From Enterococcus devriesei (GTDB taxonomy: Bacteria; Bacillota; Bacilli; Lactobacillales; Enterococcaceae): a DNA stretch of 64,000 bases. Shown piece by piece: positions 54,128 through 63,660 of the stretch. The translations under genes were made by a program, and so were the position numbers. The notes below the pieces were generated by a model. The model saw nothing but the letters and a program-made list of their open reading frames with translations. It was not told the DNA's origin and ran no database searches. The stretch's first letter is position 1. Each line of letters begins with the position of its first letter. The stretch spans positions 24,315 through 88,314 of the forward strand of contig NZ_JXKM01000009.1 of assembly GCF_001885905.1 (NCBI RefSeq), written 5' to 3'.

Positions 54128-54775
54128 TTGACCATTACGATTCGTTTGGAAGAAGAAAAGGATTATCGACAAGTAGAGGAAATTACGCGGGAGGCCTTTT
54201 GGAATTTGTATGTGCCTGGAGCGGAAGAACACTACCTCGCCCACACGTTGCGGAAACATCCTGATTTTATCCCAGAATTGACCTTCGTCATTGAAAAAGA
54301 CGGAGAACTTATTGGCAGTATCTTTTTCAGCCATGCTAAAGTCGAAGATGAAGTAGGTAAAGAATATCCGGTGATTTCTTTTGGACCTGTCAGTATTACG
54401 CCTAAGTATCACCGGCAAGGCTACGGTCGGATGCTAATTGAACACGCCATCGCTGAAGCAAAACGATTGGGCTATCCAGCTATCGTAATCGGCGGCTTTC
54501 CTTATCATTACCATACTTATGGCTTTCTCGGGACAAAAAAATACGGTATCTCGATGCCTGATGGCAAATACTACACTGGGATCATGGCGTTGCCGTTAAA
54601 AAAAGGCGCATTGGATCAAGTGAGCGGCAAAATAGTTTTTTCCGAGGGCATGTATCCTGACCAAACTCACTTGGCAGATTTTGATGAAACCTTCCCGCCT
54701 AAAGAAAAGAAAGTTTTGCCTTGCCAAGCAAAATTTGAAGCTGCCGTCAATGAAATTGATGAAACTGAGTATTAA
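54128..54775 (+). CDS. GNAT-family N-acetyltransferase
   Basis: 215 residues of the YhbS-like GNAT type, with acetyl-CoA-binding motif A VSITPKYHRQGYGRMLIEHAIAEAKRLG and the GGFPYHYHTYGF segment. TTG start at 54128 behind AGGAGGGAT. Substrate unknown. Convergent with a DHFR-like gene. Confidence 0.85.
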   Translation: MTITIRLEEEKDYRQVEEITREAFWNLYVPGAEEHYLAHTLRKHPDFIPELTFVIEKDGELIGSIFFSHAKVEDEVGKEYPVISFGPVSITPKYHRQGYGRMLIEHAIAEAKRLGYPAIVIGGFPYHYHTYGFLGTKKYGISMPDGKYYTGIMALPLKKGALDQVSGKIVFSEGMYPDQTHLADFDETFPPKEKKVLPCQAKFEAAVNEIDETEY

Positions 54776-54807
54776 AAAAGTTTTGAGCCGCAGCTCAAAA
54801 CTTTTTA
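54774..54807. terminator. Bidirectional terminator
   Basis: Stem AAAAAGTTTTGAGC/GCTCAAAACTTTTT, loop CGCA, between convergent GNAT and DHFR-like genes. Confidence 0.88.
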
Positions 54808-55317
54808 TTTTTTTAAATGTAATTGGGCGAATTGCCCGAATTGTTCTGTTTCGACCAACTGAAATTTCTGCTGATTCCTTTGCGGTAAGAATAGCGGTAC
54901 ACCTTCGCCTAATAAAATCGGTACAACTTGAATCCACCATTCTTCGATCAGGCCAGCTTCGATCACCGGTCGCAGAAGTGCCCCACCACCTACGACCCAA
55001 ATTGTTTTATCTTCAGGCAAATGTTGAATAAAGGCTACCTGGTCTTGATCTACTAATTGGAGGTTATCTTCCAAATTTAAATTTGAACGACTAAAAACAA
55101 AATTCTCTTTTTCGGGATAAAGAACTTCCTTTGGTGCGTCTCGTTTCACCACATCATACGTTCGTCGTCCCATCATCGTATAGTCAATTCCTTGATAAAA
55201 TTGATCATAAGGGACCAATTCTCCGCCTGGTTGATTATACAACCAATCCAATCGATCCTGCTTATCAGCTAAGTAGCCATCCAAACTGATCGCTCCATAA
55301 AACACTGCTCGCGCCAT
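54805..55317 (-). CDS. Dihydrofolate reductase-family protein (RibD C-terminal domain-like)
   Basis: 170 residues with MARAVFYGAISLDGYLADKQDRLDWL, MGRRTYDVV, the NADPH-binding VVGGGALLRPVIEAGLIEEWWIQVVPILLGEG. This is the YyaP/YwjB-like subfamily, not FolA. Reaction unknown. AGGAGGG fixes ATG 55317. Confidence 0.85.
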   Translation of the reverse strand: MARAVFYGAISLDGYLADKQDRLDWLYNQPGGELVPYDQFYQGIDYTMMGRRTYDVVKRDAPKEVLYPEKENFVFSRSNLNLEDNLQLVDQDQVAFIQHLPEDKTIWVVGGGALLRPVIEAGLIEEWWIQVVPILLGEGVPLFLPQRNQQKFQLVETEQFGQFAQLHLKK

Positions 55318-55390
55318 CAAATCCCTCCTCACTCTATTTTTATCATGATATCAAAGAAAGGCTTCCTCAAAAAATAGGAAGCCTCGATCT

Positions 55391-56800
55391 TTATAAATTG
55401 ATATCCATTTTGTACGTTAACTTAGACAAATCAATACTACTTTTTACTAATTCGCCAATATACTTCATCGCTTTTTCTTTCATAGCATCGACGATTTCAT
55501 GATTACGTTTTGTCAAATAATCGGTGAGTTCAGCTCCTTGCAAGCTTTGGGCCTGTTCATCAGTCTCTGCCACTAAACGAATCAAGTTCTCACGACAATC
55601 TTTGACAAAATCACTATCAGATTCAATCAGTTCACTATAGTGGCCTTCCACTAAAGCAGTGATCGTCCGATACATCCAATAGCCGTCTGCTAAATTCCAA
55701 TCCAGTTTCGTATCGTTGAAGCTTGGGTCTGAGTCTGTCGCATTGCCATAAAATGGTAGATGTGGGTTAAAGGCCGGTACTCCTAAGCAGACCCACATAA
55801 TGGTTGAAAGCTCTTCTGGTACGTGATTACGAACTTGCATAATATGTGAATCTTGTGTCCGATTCAAAGCGATTGGGCGATACAAATGTTTTTCACGTTC
55901 AGATCCCTTGCCGTAAGGATCATAAACGGTCTCATTGTAATGCGAACCTAAAATATAAGCGATATCTTCCAAACTGATTTTACGATTAGCTTTTTGTAAA
56001 AATGGCAGCTTAGAGGACACGGGACTCTGATCGATCTCAGGATTGAAATAACGTTGGCCAAACCACACCCGCGGCGTGTTGTAATAACGATCTTTTTCCG
56101 TATCTGTACCAAAAATATGACGGAAATTAAAGCCTTCGTGATCAGGATTCAAATGATTTTTTTCAACAAATTCTTGGATGCCTTCTGACCACATGAAGTT
56201 TTCTGGATCATCGAAGTCGATTTCTTCTTGAGCAACTTGATTAGCAATCACCGCATAATGGTCTTCGGGGATACGTTGCGCTACCCAATGATGACCGGTA
56301 ACGATTTCCATGTACCAAACCTCATCTTTGTCGCTAAAGACCACACCATTTCCTTCCGGTGAGCCAGATGTTTTGATGATCTCCCCTAGATATTCCACAC
56401 CATGTTTAGCAGAATCAATGTACGGTAAAACTGCGACGACCATTGAATCCTCTGCGATCCCATTTTTTACTAACGGATCGAAAGCCAAAACATGTTCATT
56501 GGCGTAGACACTTTCCGTCGCGCTGATGCCAACATTTTTTTCATTAAAGCCGCTGCCGCCAAAAATCCCTTCCTTTTCAACATTTACGTTCGGCACCATT
56601 TGATAACGATAAGCTTTTTTCGGATAATCAAAGGTAAAACCATTTTTATTCGATACGTATTTCCCTGTTTGATCGTCCTTGCTTGGAATCACTTGAATTT
56701 TTTGCGGCGTATCCGCCACAAACATATCGTTGTTCCGCGCCATCATTGTTGAACCATCTGTTGAAGCTTTTTTCCCTACTAAGATCGTTGTACAAGCCAT
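55391..56800 (-). CDS. pepD: C69-family dipeptidase (PepD)
   Basis: 469 residues. N-terminal nucleophile hydrolase with catalytic Cys3 (MACTTILVGKKASTDGSTMMARNND); the short start argues for Met-Ala removal to expose Cys. Family segments GISATESVYAN, GNGVVFSDKDEVWYMEIVTGHHW and FNFRHIFGT. A cytoplasmic broad-specificity dipeptidase as in lactobacilli. A ribosome site AAGGAGG precedes the ATG. Confidence 0.9.
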   Translation of the reverse strand: MACTTILVGKKASTDGSTMMARNNDMFVADTPQKIQVIPSKDDQTGKYVSNKNGFTFDYPKKAYRYQMVPNVNVEKEGIFGGSGFNEKNVGISATESVYANEHVLAFDPLVKNGIAEDSMVVAVLPYIDSAKHGVEYLGEIIKTSGSPEGNGVVFSDKDEVWYMEIVTGHHWVAQRIPEDHYAVIANQVAQEEIDFDDPENFMWSEGIQEFVEKNHLNPDHEGFNFRHIFGTDTEKDRYYNTPRVWFGQRYFNPEIDQSPVSSKLPFLQKANRKISLEDIAYILGSHYNETVYDPYGKGSEREKHLYRPIALNRTQDSHIMQVRNHVPEELSTIMWVCLGVPAFNPHLPFYGNATDSDPSFNDTKLDWNLADGYWMYRTITALVEGHYSELIESDSDFVKDCRENLIRLVAETDEQAQSLQGAELTDYLTKRNHEIVDAMKEKAMKYIGELVKSSIDLSKLTYKMDINL

Positions 56801-56876
56801 TATAAAGGCCTCCTTTTTTCTTACAAATCAACTATAACGCTGATCGAAAAAAAAGACCAAAGAAAACCTAAAACGG

Positions 56877-57443
56877 TTACTTTTTGCTCAATTCTTCATA
56901 ACGGAAACAATCGATTTTATGATCGTTAACGATTCCAACAGCCTGTAAAAAAGCATAAATCGTCGTGCTACCGACAAATTTAAACCCACGCTTTTTTAAA
57001 TCCTTAGCGATCACGTCAGATAATTCTGTTTTCGCCGGGACATCCGCCATTGAAATTCTTTTTCCGTCGATCACTTGATGATCTACGAAGCCCCATAAAT
57101 AATCTGAGAAGCTCAACCCACTCGCTTGCATTTCTAAAACTTTTTGGGCATTGTTAATCGCCGCTTCGATTTTTCGGCGATTACGAATAATGCCGGCATC
57201 TTGCATTAATGACTCGACCTTTGCTTCATCAAACGCCGCAACTTTTTCAAGCACAAATTGTTCATAGGCTTGATCAAAGTTCTCCATCTTATTTAGAATC
57301 GTTTGCCAGCTCAATCCAGCTTGATTCATATCTAACACTAATTTACGAAAAAGGCGTTGATCATCGTATTCCGGCACACCCCAAACGGTATCGTGATACT
57401 TTTGCATGTTCTCATTACTACCTGCCCATTCACATCTTTCCAT
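56877..57443 (-). CDS. tag: DNA-3-methyladenine glycosylase I
   Basis: 188 residues. Removes 3-methyladenine from DNA. Zinc ligands in MERCEWAG (Cys4), YHDTVWG (His) and NDHKIDCF (His, Cys); catalytic-region LVLDMNQAGLSWQTILNKMENF. GAGGAG fixes ATG 57443 rather than 57458. A LexA-like box lies about 33 bases upstream, suggesting damage induction. Confidence 0.93.
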   Translation of the reverse strand: MERCEWAGSNENMQKYHDTVWGVPEYDDQRLFRKLVLDMNQAGLSWQTILNKMENFDQAYEQFVLEKVAAFDEAKVESLMQDAGIIRNRRKIEAAINNAQKVLEMQASGLSFSDYLWGFVDHQVIDGKRISMADVPAKTELSDVIAKDLKKRGFKFVGSTTIYAFLQAVGIVNDHKIDCFRYEELSKK

Positions 57444-57475
57444 TTCATCACTCCTCAATTTTTATTTACAAAAAA

Positions 57476-57489
57476 CGAACATACGCTCC
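57476..57489. promoter_or_regulatory. LexA/DinR-like box upstream of tag
   Basis: CGAACATACGCTCC matches 13 of 14 positions of CGAACRNRYGTTYC. On the minus strand it lies just downstream of a TATACT -10-like hexamer (57500-57495). Confidence 0.55.
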
Positions 57490-57504
57490 CCTTTAGTATA
57501 GCAG

Positions 57505-57541
57505 AAAAAAGTGTCCATCTCTATTGAGACAGACACTTTCT
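57505..57541 (-). terminator. Terminator of ffh
   Basis: Stem AAGTGTC.GTCTC / GAGAT.GACACTT with loop AATA; T-run on the minus strand. Directly after the ffh stop. Confidence 0.8.
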
Positions 57542-57543
57542 TT

Positions 57544-58959
57544 TTATTTCCGTTTCTTTTTCTTCTTCTTGGTTTTCTTGACCATTCGGTTCATAGCCAT
57601 TTTACCCATCTTGCCTTTGATACCTGAACCAAACATTTGATCCATTCCTGCCGGCATGCTGCCTTTGCTCATTTGCTGCATCATTTTGCGAGACTCTTTG
57701 AATTGTTTAATCATACGATTGACTTCGACGACTGAATTACCAGAACCTGCCGCAATTCGGCGGCGACGGCTTGGATTTAATAAATCAGGATCTTCCCGCT
57801 CCGCTGGAGTCATTGAGTAGACCATCGCTTTTTTCCGTTCCACATCTTTTGGATCGACTTTGACATTTTCAATTCCTGGCATTTGATTCATTCCCGGAAT
57901 CATTTTTAATAAATCTTCGATTGGTCCCATACCCATAACTTGATCTAATTGTTCGATGAAGTCATTGAAGTCGAAACTATTTTCCTTCATTTTACGGGCA
58001 AGTTCTTCGGCTTTTTTCTCATCATAATCTTGTTGGGCTTTTTCGATCAAGGTCAGCATATCGCCCATCCCTAAGATCCGGCTCGACATCCGATCTGGGT
58101 GGAAAATTTCAAGATCCGTTAATTTTTCGCCTGATCCGATGAATTTGATTGGTGCCCCGGTCACGGCACGAATTGAAAGAGCCGCACCGCCACGAGTGTC
58201 CCCATCTAATTTAGTAATGACGACCCCGGTAATTCCCAGCTGTTCATTGAAACTTTGCGCCACGTTCACCGCATCTTGACCGGTCATGGCATCGACAACT
58301 AACAGAATTTCATTCGGTTGAGCGATTTCTTTGATTTGTTTTAATTCATCCATCAATGCTTCATCGATGTGCAGACGACCTGCCGTATCGATTAAGACAT
58401 AATCATTTTTATTTTGACGGGCTTGTTCCATCCCTTGACGCACGATCTCAACCGGGCTGACTTCCGTCCCTAGATCAAAAACAGGAACGTTTAATTGTTG
58501 ACCCAATACTTTTAATTGGTCGATCGCCGCTGGACGATAAATATCGCCGGCGATCATTAGTGGCCGGGCCTTTTCGTTTTTGATTAATTGATTCGCTAAT
58601 TTTCCAGCAAAGGTCGTTTTACCAGCCCCTTGCAAACCAGCCATCATGATGACCGTTGGGATCTTCGGTGATTTTTCGATTCCAACAGCTTCTGAACCTA
58701 GCGTTTTCGTTAGTTCTTCATCAACGATCTTGACGATTTGTTGAGCCGGAGATAAGCTGTCTAATACTTCTGCTCCTAATGCTCGCGTCCGAACTTCTTT
58801 GGTAAACTGCTTCACGACTTGCAAGTTAACGTCGGCTTCTAATAAAGCCAAACGAATCTCACGCATCATTTCTGTGATATCAGCCTCTGTAACTTTTCCT
58901 TTTTTACGTAATTTTCCCATCGCAGCTTGTAGACGCTGCGTTAAATTTTCAAATGCCAT
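57544..58959 (-). CDS. ffh: Signal recognition particle GTPase Ffh
   Basis: 471 residues: N domain, G domain (GLQGAGKTTFAGKLA, DTAGRLHID, TKLDGDTRGGAALS), and Met-rich M domain (about 300-471) that binds SRP RNA and signal sequences, ending in a poly-Lys/Arg tail. Targets membrane proteins co-translationally with FtsY. 55 bases downstream of ylxM, as in all relatives. A terminator after ffh cuts it off from rpsP. Confidence 0.97.
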   Translation of the reverse strand: MAFENLTQRLQAAMGKLRKKGKVTEADITEMMREIRLALLEADVNLQVVKQFTKEVRTRALGAEVLDSLSPAQQIVKIVDEELTKTLGSEAVGIEKSPKIPTVIMMAGLQGAGKTTFAGKLANQLIKNEKARPLMIAGDIYRPAAIDQLKVLGQQLNVPVFDLGTEVSPVEIVRQGMEQARQNKNDYVLIDTAGRLHIDEALMDELKQIKEIAQPNEILLVVDAMTGQDAVNVAQSFNEQLGITGVVITKLDGDTRGGAALSIRAVTGAPIKFIGSGEKLTDLEIFHPDRMSSRILGMGDMLTLIEKAQQDYDEKKAEELARKMKENSFDFNDFIEQLDQVMGMGPIEDLLKMIPGMNQMPGIENVKVDPKDVERKKAMVYSMTPAEREDPDLLNPSRRRRIAAGSGNSVVEVNRMIKQFKESRKMMQQMSKGSMPAGMDQMFGSGIKGKMGKMAMNRMVKKTKKKKKKRK

Positions 58960-59014
58960 TGCTTACTTTCCTTTCTCCTGATCAGATACAACACTTGCCT
59001 AAAACTTTTTCATA

Positions 59015-59353
59015 CTATTCATCCAAATCTTGCAAACCGGTGATTGCCTCGGCTAACACTTCATCTTTGGGATAGTGTTCGGTTACATACTGCGCCAGCT
59101 TATCTAGCTGTTCTTCTCGTACGATATAGTCCGAAAACAAATGCAGCTTGCGTTCGTATTCCTCGATAATTTTTTCTGTCCTTTTGATATTATCATAAAC
59201 TGCCTGACGACTCACCTGATATTCTTCCGCAATTTCTCCTAAAGAAAAATCATCCGCGTAATACAGTTCCATATAATTCATTTGTTTTTCAGTCAATAGC
59301 GTCGCATAAAATTCAAACAACGCATTCATTCGATTGGTTTTTTCGATCTCCAT
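59015..59353 (-). CDS. ylxM: YlxM-like helix-turn-helix protein
   Basis: 112 residues with a sigma-factor region-4-like helix-turn-helix ([43 protein letters not shown]). It always sits with ffh and may bind or stimulate the SRP. Start ATG 59353 overlaps the previous gene's stop as TAATG, so it is translationally coupled to it. GAGG lies eight bases upstream. Confidence 0.92.
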   Translation of the reverse strand: MEIEKTNRMNALFEFYATLLTEKQMNYMELYYADDFSLGEIAEEYQVSRQAVYDNIKRTEKIIEEYERKLHLFSDYIVREEQLDKLAQYVTEHYPKDEVLAEAITGLQDLDE

Positions 59354-59814
59354 TACGTTATCCTCATTTCTCGCCAATTTTCCTCTGAATACACCTTTAA
59401 ACCTTTTTGAATAAAAAAAGCGGTCGCCACGCCAACGCCTGCGATCCGGTTACCAGAGAAGCTGCCGTCATAAATCAAACCGCTGCCGCAGGAAGGACTT
59501 CTTTCTTTTAAAATCAGTCCGCTGATCTGCAATTTTTCTATTTCATTATAAGCTTTAACTGCCCCTTGTTTAAACAGTTCGGTGACATCTTCACCATCAG
59601 TATCCACGACCCGCGCTTGATTTCTCCATACATCAAAACCATCGCCCTGTTGAATCTCCGCTGGTCTTCGTGGGATCGGCAAGCCACCTAAAACTTCTGG
59701 ACATATCATGATCGCCTGTCCAGCATCGACTAACTGACGCAACTCCGGGATTGTATTCGACTGACCGTCATAGCGGCAAGCGATACCGCCTAAACAGGCA
59801 CTAATTCCTAACAT
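59353..59814 (-). CDS. DUF523-family protein (TudS/2-thiouracil desulfurase-like)
   Basis: 153 residues with conserved cysteines Cys7 and Cys13 ([14 protein letters not shown]), Cys38 ([20 protein letters not shown]) and Cys109 (ERSPSCGSG). DUF523 includes TudS, an iron-sulfur enzyme that desulfurises 2-thiouracil using three of these cysteines. TAATG overlap with ylxM makes the pair translationally coupled, which is an odd partner for an SRP operon. Confidence 0.82.
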   Translation of the reverse strand: MLGISACLGGIACRYDGQSNTIPELRQLVDAGQAIMICPEVLGGLPIPRRPAEIQQGDGFDVWRNQARVVDTDGEDVTELFKQGAVKAYNEIEKLQISGLILKERSPSCGSGLIYDGSFSGNRIAGVGVATAFFIQKGLKVYSEENWREMRIT

Positions 59815-60109
59815 CTATTCTTCTCCCATCATTTTAAAAAGAAAATAGGTGACAAAACTGCTTTCACATTATACCATTTATTCAGGTATTGAAATAGTCC
59901 TTCGCAAATGTTCTTATTAAGAAAAGCTGCGCGAATTCTTGCAGGTTCTAGACAATTTGTGAAACGGAGCAAATTTCAGTTTTATTTATGTAAAAACCTT
60001 GTTTTGTAAAGCAGCAAATCAAGAAAAATATGGTCTCCTTTTTAGTAAGTATGCAGATTCAACAGGATTAATCAAAATATGAAGGTTTTTAATAGGAAGG
60101 GAGATATTT

Positions 60110-60805
60110 ATGAAACGTGTATTAGTAGTAGACGACGAGCCCTCGATCGTAAAATTATTAAGCTTCAATTTGGAAAAAGAAGGCTATTTAGTTACCACCG
60201 CAGAGGATGGACAAGAAGGCTTTGAGTTAGCCTTAAACGAAAAGTTTGATTTTATTATTCTAGATGTGATGCTGCCCTCGATGGACGGCTTGGAGATCGC
60301 AAAAAAACTGCGGCAGGAAAAAGTTGAGACGCCGATTTTGATGCTAACGGCAAAAGACGATGCCATCGATCGCATTCTAGGGTTAGAGATCGGTGCCGAT
60401 GATTATTTAACGAAGCCTTTTTCACCAAGAGAAGTGCTGGCACGAATGAAAGCTATTTTTCGACGTATTGAGCCTAGGCAGGAACAAGTGGAGCATGAAT
60501 TCTTATCAGCCGGCGAAATCAAAGCCGATTTAACCAACTATCAAGTTACCGTTCGCGACAAAAAAATCGAATTGACGCCGAAAGAATTCGAGTTGTTAGT
60601 CTACTTTATGAAGCGCAAGGAACGGGTGATTGACCGCGATACGTTATTGGATCGTATCTGGCAGTATGATTTTTCCGGTCAAAGTCGAATCGTGGATGTT
60701 CACGTCTCCCATTTGCGGGAAAAAATCGAAGTTGATCCGAAGCATCCGCAATATTTACAAACCGTTCGTGGCTTTGGCTATAAATTTCAGGTGCCAGCTC
60801 AATGA
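60110..60805 (+). CDS. phoP: Phosphate-type response regulator PhoP/PnpR
   Basis: 231 residues. Receiver domain with VVDDEPS, IILDVMLPSMDG and LTKPFSP; OmpR-type winged helix with ELTPKEFELLVYFMKRKERVIDRDTLLDRIWQYDF and RGFGYKF. Identity rests on the PAS-containing kinase partner and on the nearby pstS with a Pho box. AAGGGAG precedes the ATG. The 295-base upstream gap holds no gene I can see. Confidence 0.88.
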   Translation: MKRVLVVDDEPSIVKLLSFNLEKEGYLVTTAEDGQEGFELALNEKFDFIILDVMLPSMDGLEIAKKLRQEKVETPILMLTAKDDAIDRILGLEIGADDYLTKPFSPREVLARMKAIFRRIEPRQEQVEHEFLSAGEIKADLTNYQVTVRDKKIELTPKEFELLVYFMKRKERVIDRDTLLDRIWQYDFSGQSRIVDVHVSHLREKIEVDPKHPQYLQTVRGFGYKFQVPAQ

Positions 60806-62538
60806 AACGAAAACAGCTAGACTATATCATCCCGCTAGTGTTCGTTTGTCTGCTTTTTTTTGGTAGCTGGAAATTAGCAAATCATTTTTATAATAAGGAA
60901 CTGTTAGAGCAGCAAGAAGAATTTTTGACCAGTAACGGCGAGCTGCTGCTCCATCATCTGGATCTCACAGAGCTTAATTCAGCCGCCAATAAACAAGCCA
61001 TCGAAACATTTTCCCAAGAGGCACATGATCGGATTACCTTACTAGACAAAAATGGCACGATTTTATTTGACAGCTCCGAGCCTAATCTTTCCGGCAGCCG
61101 CGAAAATCGGCCCGAGGTCAAAATGGTCTTGAAAAATAACGACGTCGGTTCTTCAGTCCGCTATAGCTCGACGCTAAAGACCGAGCTGCTATACACCGCT
61201 CAACCGATTCGGGGCGCCGATGAGACCATCGGCATCTTACGCGTGGCCAAAAGAACTTCCGCCTTTCAACCGAAAACGCGAAACTTCCAGCAATCAATCG
61301 CCATCATTCTTTTGATTTTTTATACCCTGATTTATTTGATTATCTGCTATTTGATCTATCAACGAAATCGTCCGATTGAAACGGTTCTCCCAGTTTTGCA
61401 ACGAATGTTGAAGGAGCCGGAAAAAAGTAATTATGTCATGCAGAATGCTCCTCAATGGCAGGAGCTTTATGTCACGGTTAATCAAATCAGCGAACAGTTA
61501 AATGAGACCTATGCCGCTTATACTTCCACCGAGGAACAATTTTCTACCCTGTTTCACGAGTTGACTATCGGCGTTTTTATCATTGATCTGGATGGGCGTT
61601 TTGTTATGATCAATCCGGCGATGGAGGAACTTTTACAATTTGGCGGTGCCAGTCGGCATCATTATTGGCAAGTCATTCAGGACAATCATTTCATTCAATT
61701 GATCCAACAAGTTTTAGTTGAAAAAAATCAAGTCCACCAAGAGATCTCCACCAAATTGCCAGCGGCGATGAATTTAGATATTCGTCTGCGTTACTTAGAA
61801 AATGAAGTAAAAGGTGATCAAATCATGGGCACGGTTTATGATCTGACCCATGTCCGGGAATTAGAAAAAATTCAACGTGACTTTGTGGGTAATGTCTCTC
61901 ATGAATTAAAAACTCCGGTAACTTCTTTACTAGGCTTTTCTGAGACACTGCTTGACGGTGCAAAAGAAGACCCTGAATTAACTACCGAATTTTTGACGAT
62001 CATGCAAAATGATGCTAAACGTCTGCAACATTTGATCCAAGACATTATTGAATTATCAAAAGACAAAAATGATTTAGCCGAAGATCATCAGACTATTGAA
62101 TTGACGTCTTTTATCCAACAGCAAGTAGATCTCTTCCAACATTTGTTGAAGAAAAAAAAGATTACCGTGGTGATCGACGGACAAAGCGATTATTTTTACC
62201 AGACTCGGCTGCCTTTTTTCCAACCGATCATTAAAAATCTTTTGGAAAACGCGATTCAGTATTCTCCTGAAGGCAGTCAAATCGAGATTTCTTATCAATC
62301 AGCCGAGGATTTGATGATCTCTGTCAGTGATCACGGTATCGGCATGAATGAAGCTGACCAGAAGCGTATTTTTGAGCGCTTTTATCGTGTCGACAAGGCT
62401 CGCAGCCGGCATTCAGGCGGTACCGGATTAGGACTTGCGATTGTGAAAGAATATAGTGAGATTCTTGGTGGTTCGGTGACAGTTGATAGTCATCCGCAAC
62501 TGGGTTCGACCTTTACGGTACGTTTACCATTAAACTAA
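60802..62538 (+). CDS. phoR: PhoR-type sensor histidine kinase
   Basis: 578 residues: TM1 at about 10-28, an extracellular domain (about 30-165), TM2 at about 170-190, HAMP-like linker, PAS domain at about 245-350 (GVFIIDLDGRFVMINPAMEELL), His box DFVGNVSHELKTPVTSLLGF, and ATPase boxes NLLENAIQYS, VSDHGIGM, TGLGLAIVKE. Starts within the phoP stop (ATGA). Senses phosphate status, usually through the Pst transporter and PhoU. Confidence 0.9.
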   Translation: MKRKQLDYIIPLVFVCLLFFGSWKLANHFYNKELLEQQEEFLTSNGELLLHHLDLTELNSAANKQAIETFSQEAHDRITLLDKNGTILFDSSEPNLSGSRENRPEVKMVLKNNDVGSSVRYSSTLKTELLYTAQPIRGADETIGILRVAKRTSAFQPKTRNFQQSIAIILLIFYTLIYLIICYLIYQRNRPIETVLPVLQRMLKEPEKSNYVMQNAPQWQELYVTVNQISEQLNETYAAYTSTEEQFSTLFHELTIGVFIIDLDGRFVMINPAMEELLQFGGASRHHYWQVIQDNHFIQLIQQVLVEKNQVHQEISTKLPAAMNLDIRLRYLENEVKGDQIMGTVYDLTHVRELEKIQRDFVGNVSHELKTPVTSLLGFSETLLDGAKEDPELTTEFLTIMQNDAKRLQHLIQDIIELSKDKNDLAEDHQTIELTSFIQQQVDLFQHLLKKKKITVVIDGQSDYFYQTRLPFFQPIIKNLLENAIQYSPEGSQIEISYQSAEDLMISVSDHGIGMNEADQKRIFERFYRVDKARSRHSGGTGLGLAIVKEYSEILGGSVTVDSHPQLGSTFTVRLPLN

Positions 62539-62548
62539 TTTAAAAACT

Positions 62549-62589
62549 AAAAAAGGATCACGGAAAAATTCTCCGCGATCCTTTTTTTT
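62549..62589. terminator. Bidirectional terminator between phoR and pstS
   Basis: Stem GGATC.CGGA / TCCG.GATCC with A5 and T8 flanks; serves both convergent genes. Confidence 0.85.
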
Positions 62590-62592
62590 GCT

Positions 62593-63471
62593 TTATTTAA
62601 CGGTACCGTCCGCTGAACGTTCAATCTCCATTGAGGTGATTGGTAAGTAACCTAATTCTTTGACTGGCCCGTTTTGAATCTCATCAGTGGTCATGTATTT
62701 TAAGAAGTCGGCCAATGCTTTATCTGGTTTACCCTTTGTATACATGTGTTCATATGACCAGATTGGCCATTTGTTTGTTGTAATATTTTTATCAGTCGCT
62801 TTGACGCCATCTAGATCCAACGCTTGTAAGCTGTCATCCACATATGAAAGTGCTAAGTAGCTGATGGCACCTGGTGTTTGCGCCACGATTTTTTTCACCG
62901 TTCCTGATGAATCCTGTTCTTGTGACTGAATCGGTTCTTTCCCATCCAAGCCCCACTTTTCAAAAGTTGCGCGAGTTCCGCTGCCGGAAGCTCGATTGAC
63001 AACTTGGATCGCTTCGTCTTTCCCGCCAAGTTCTTTCCAATTTTTAAGTTTGCCGGTAAAGATATCGATTAATTGCTGTTTCGTGATATCTTTGACCCCC
63101 ACATCTTTATTTACTACTGGAACGAAACCAACTACCGCTACCTTATGATCAACTAATTTTGAGGCATCTACGCCGTCCTTTTCTTCTGCAAAGACATCGG
63201 AGTTTCCAATTTGAACGGAACCATTCTCTACTTGACTCAAACCGGTCCCGCTGCCGCCTCCTTGAACGGAAATTTGCACTTCGGGATGTTCCTGTGTATA
63301 ACTTTCTTGCGCTGCGTCAACTAATGGCTGTAACGCCGTTGAACCTACCGCAGTGATTTTGGCTGTATCGCTTTTTCCTGCTCCTGAAGAATCTTTACTA
63401 GCCCCACTGCCGCTACCGCAGCCGGCCAATAAAACTCCTGATAAAGCTAAAGCAAAAATAATTTTCTTCAT
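62593..63471 (-). CDS. pstS: Phosphate-binding lipoprotein PstS
   Basis: 292 residues. Lipobox LAGC (Cys18), then a PBP-II phosphate-binding domain: VGSTALQPLVDAAQESY, GGGSGTGLSQVENGSVQIGNSDV (phosphate loop) and NRASGSGTRATFEKW. AGGAG fixes ATG 63471 rather than 63546. It captures phosphate for PstCAB, genes that are not in this window. A four-repeat Pho box lies about 150-190 bases upstream, so control by the convergent PhoPR is likely. Confidence 0.93.
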   Translation of the reverse strand: MKKIIFALALSGVLLAGCGSGSGASKDSSGAGKSDTAKITAVGSTALQPLVDAAQESYTQEHPEVQISVQGGGSGTGLSQVENGSVQIGNSDVFAEEKDGVDASKLVDHKVAVVGFVPVVNKDVGVKDITKQQLIDIFTGKLKNWKELGGKDEAIQVVNRASGSGTRATFEKWGLDGKEPIQSQEQDSSGTVKKIVAQTPGAISYLALSYVDDSLQALDLDGVKATDKNITTNKWPIWSYEHMYTKGKPDKALADFLKYMTTDEIQNGPVKELGYLPITSMEIERSADGTVK

Positions 63472-63621
63472 GTCATACTCTCCTTCTCCAATTAAAGAAT
63501 AAATTCCCATAAGCAAACTTATCCCATTTTTGATTCCTAAATTCATTTTTATCCTGTCGTATCAAATGAATTCAGGTTTCGATTTCGTTATTTTTAGTAC
63601 ATGCTTACTTTAGCAATTCAA

Positions 63622-63660
63622 CGTAAATATGCTGTTGAGCAGATGTAAATGATTGGTTAA
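63622..63660 (-). promoter_or_regulatory. PhoP box upstream of pstS
   Basis: On the minus strand, four hexamers TTAACC, TTTACA, TCAACA, TTTACG start exactly 11 bases apart (at 63660, 63649, 63638, 63627), the spacing and TT(A/T)ACA sequence of Gram-positive PhoP direct repeats. A fifth TTTACA (63670) precedes them at 10 bases. Confidence 0.65.
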
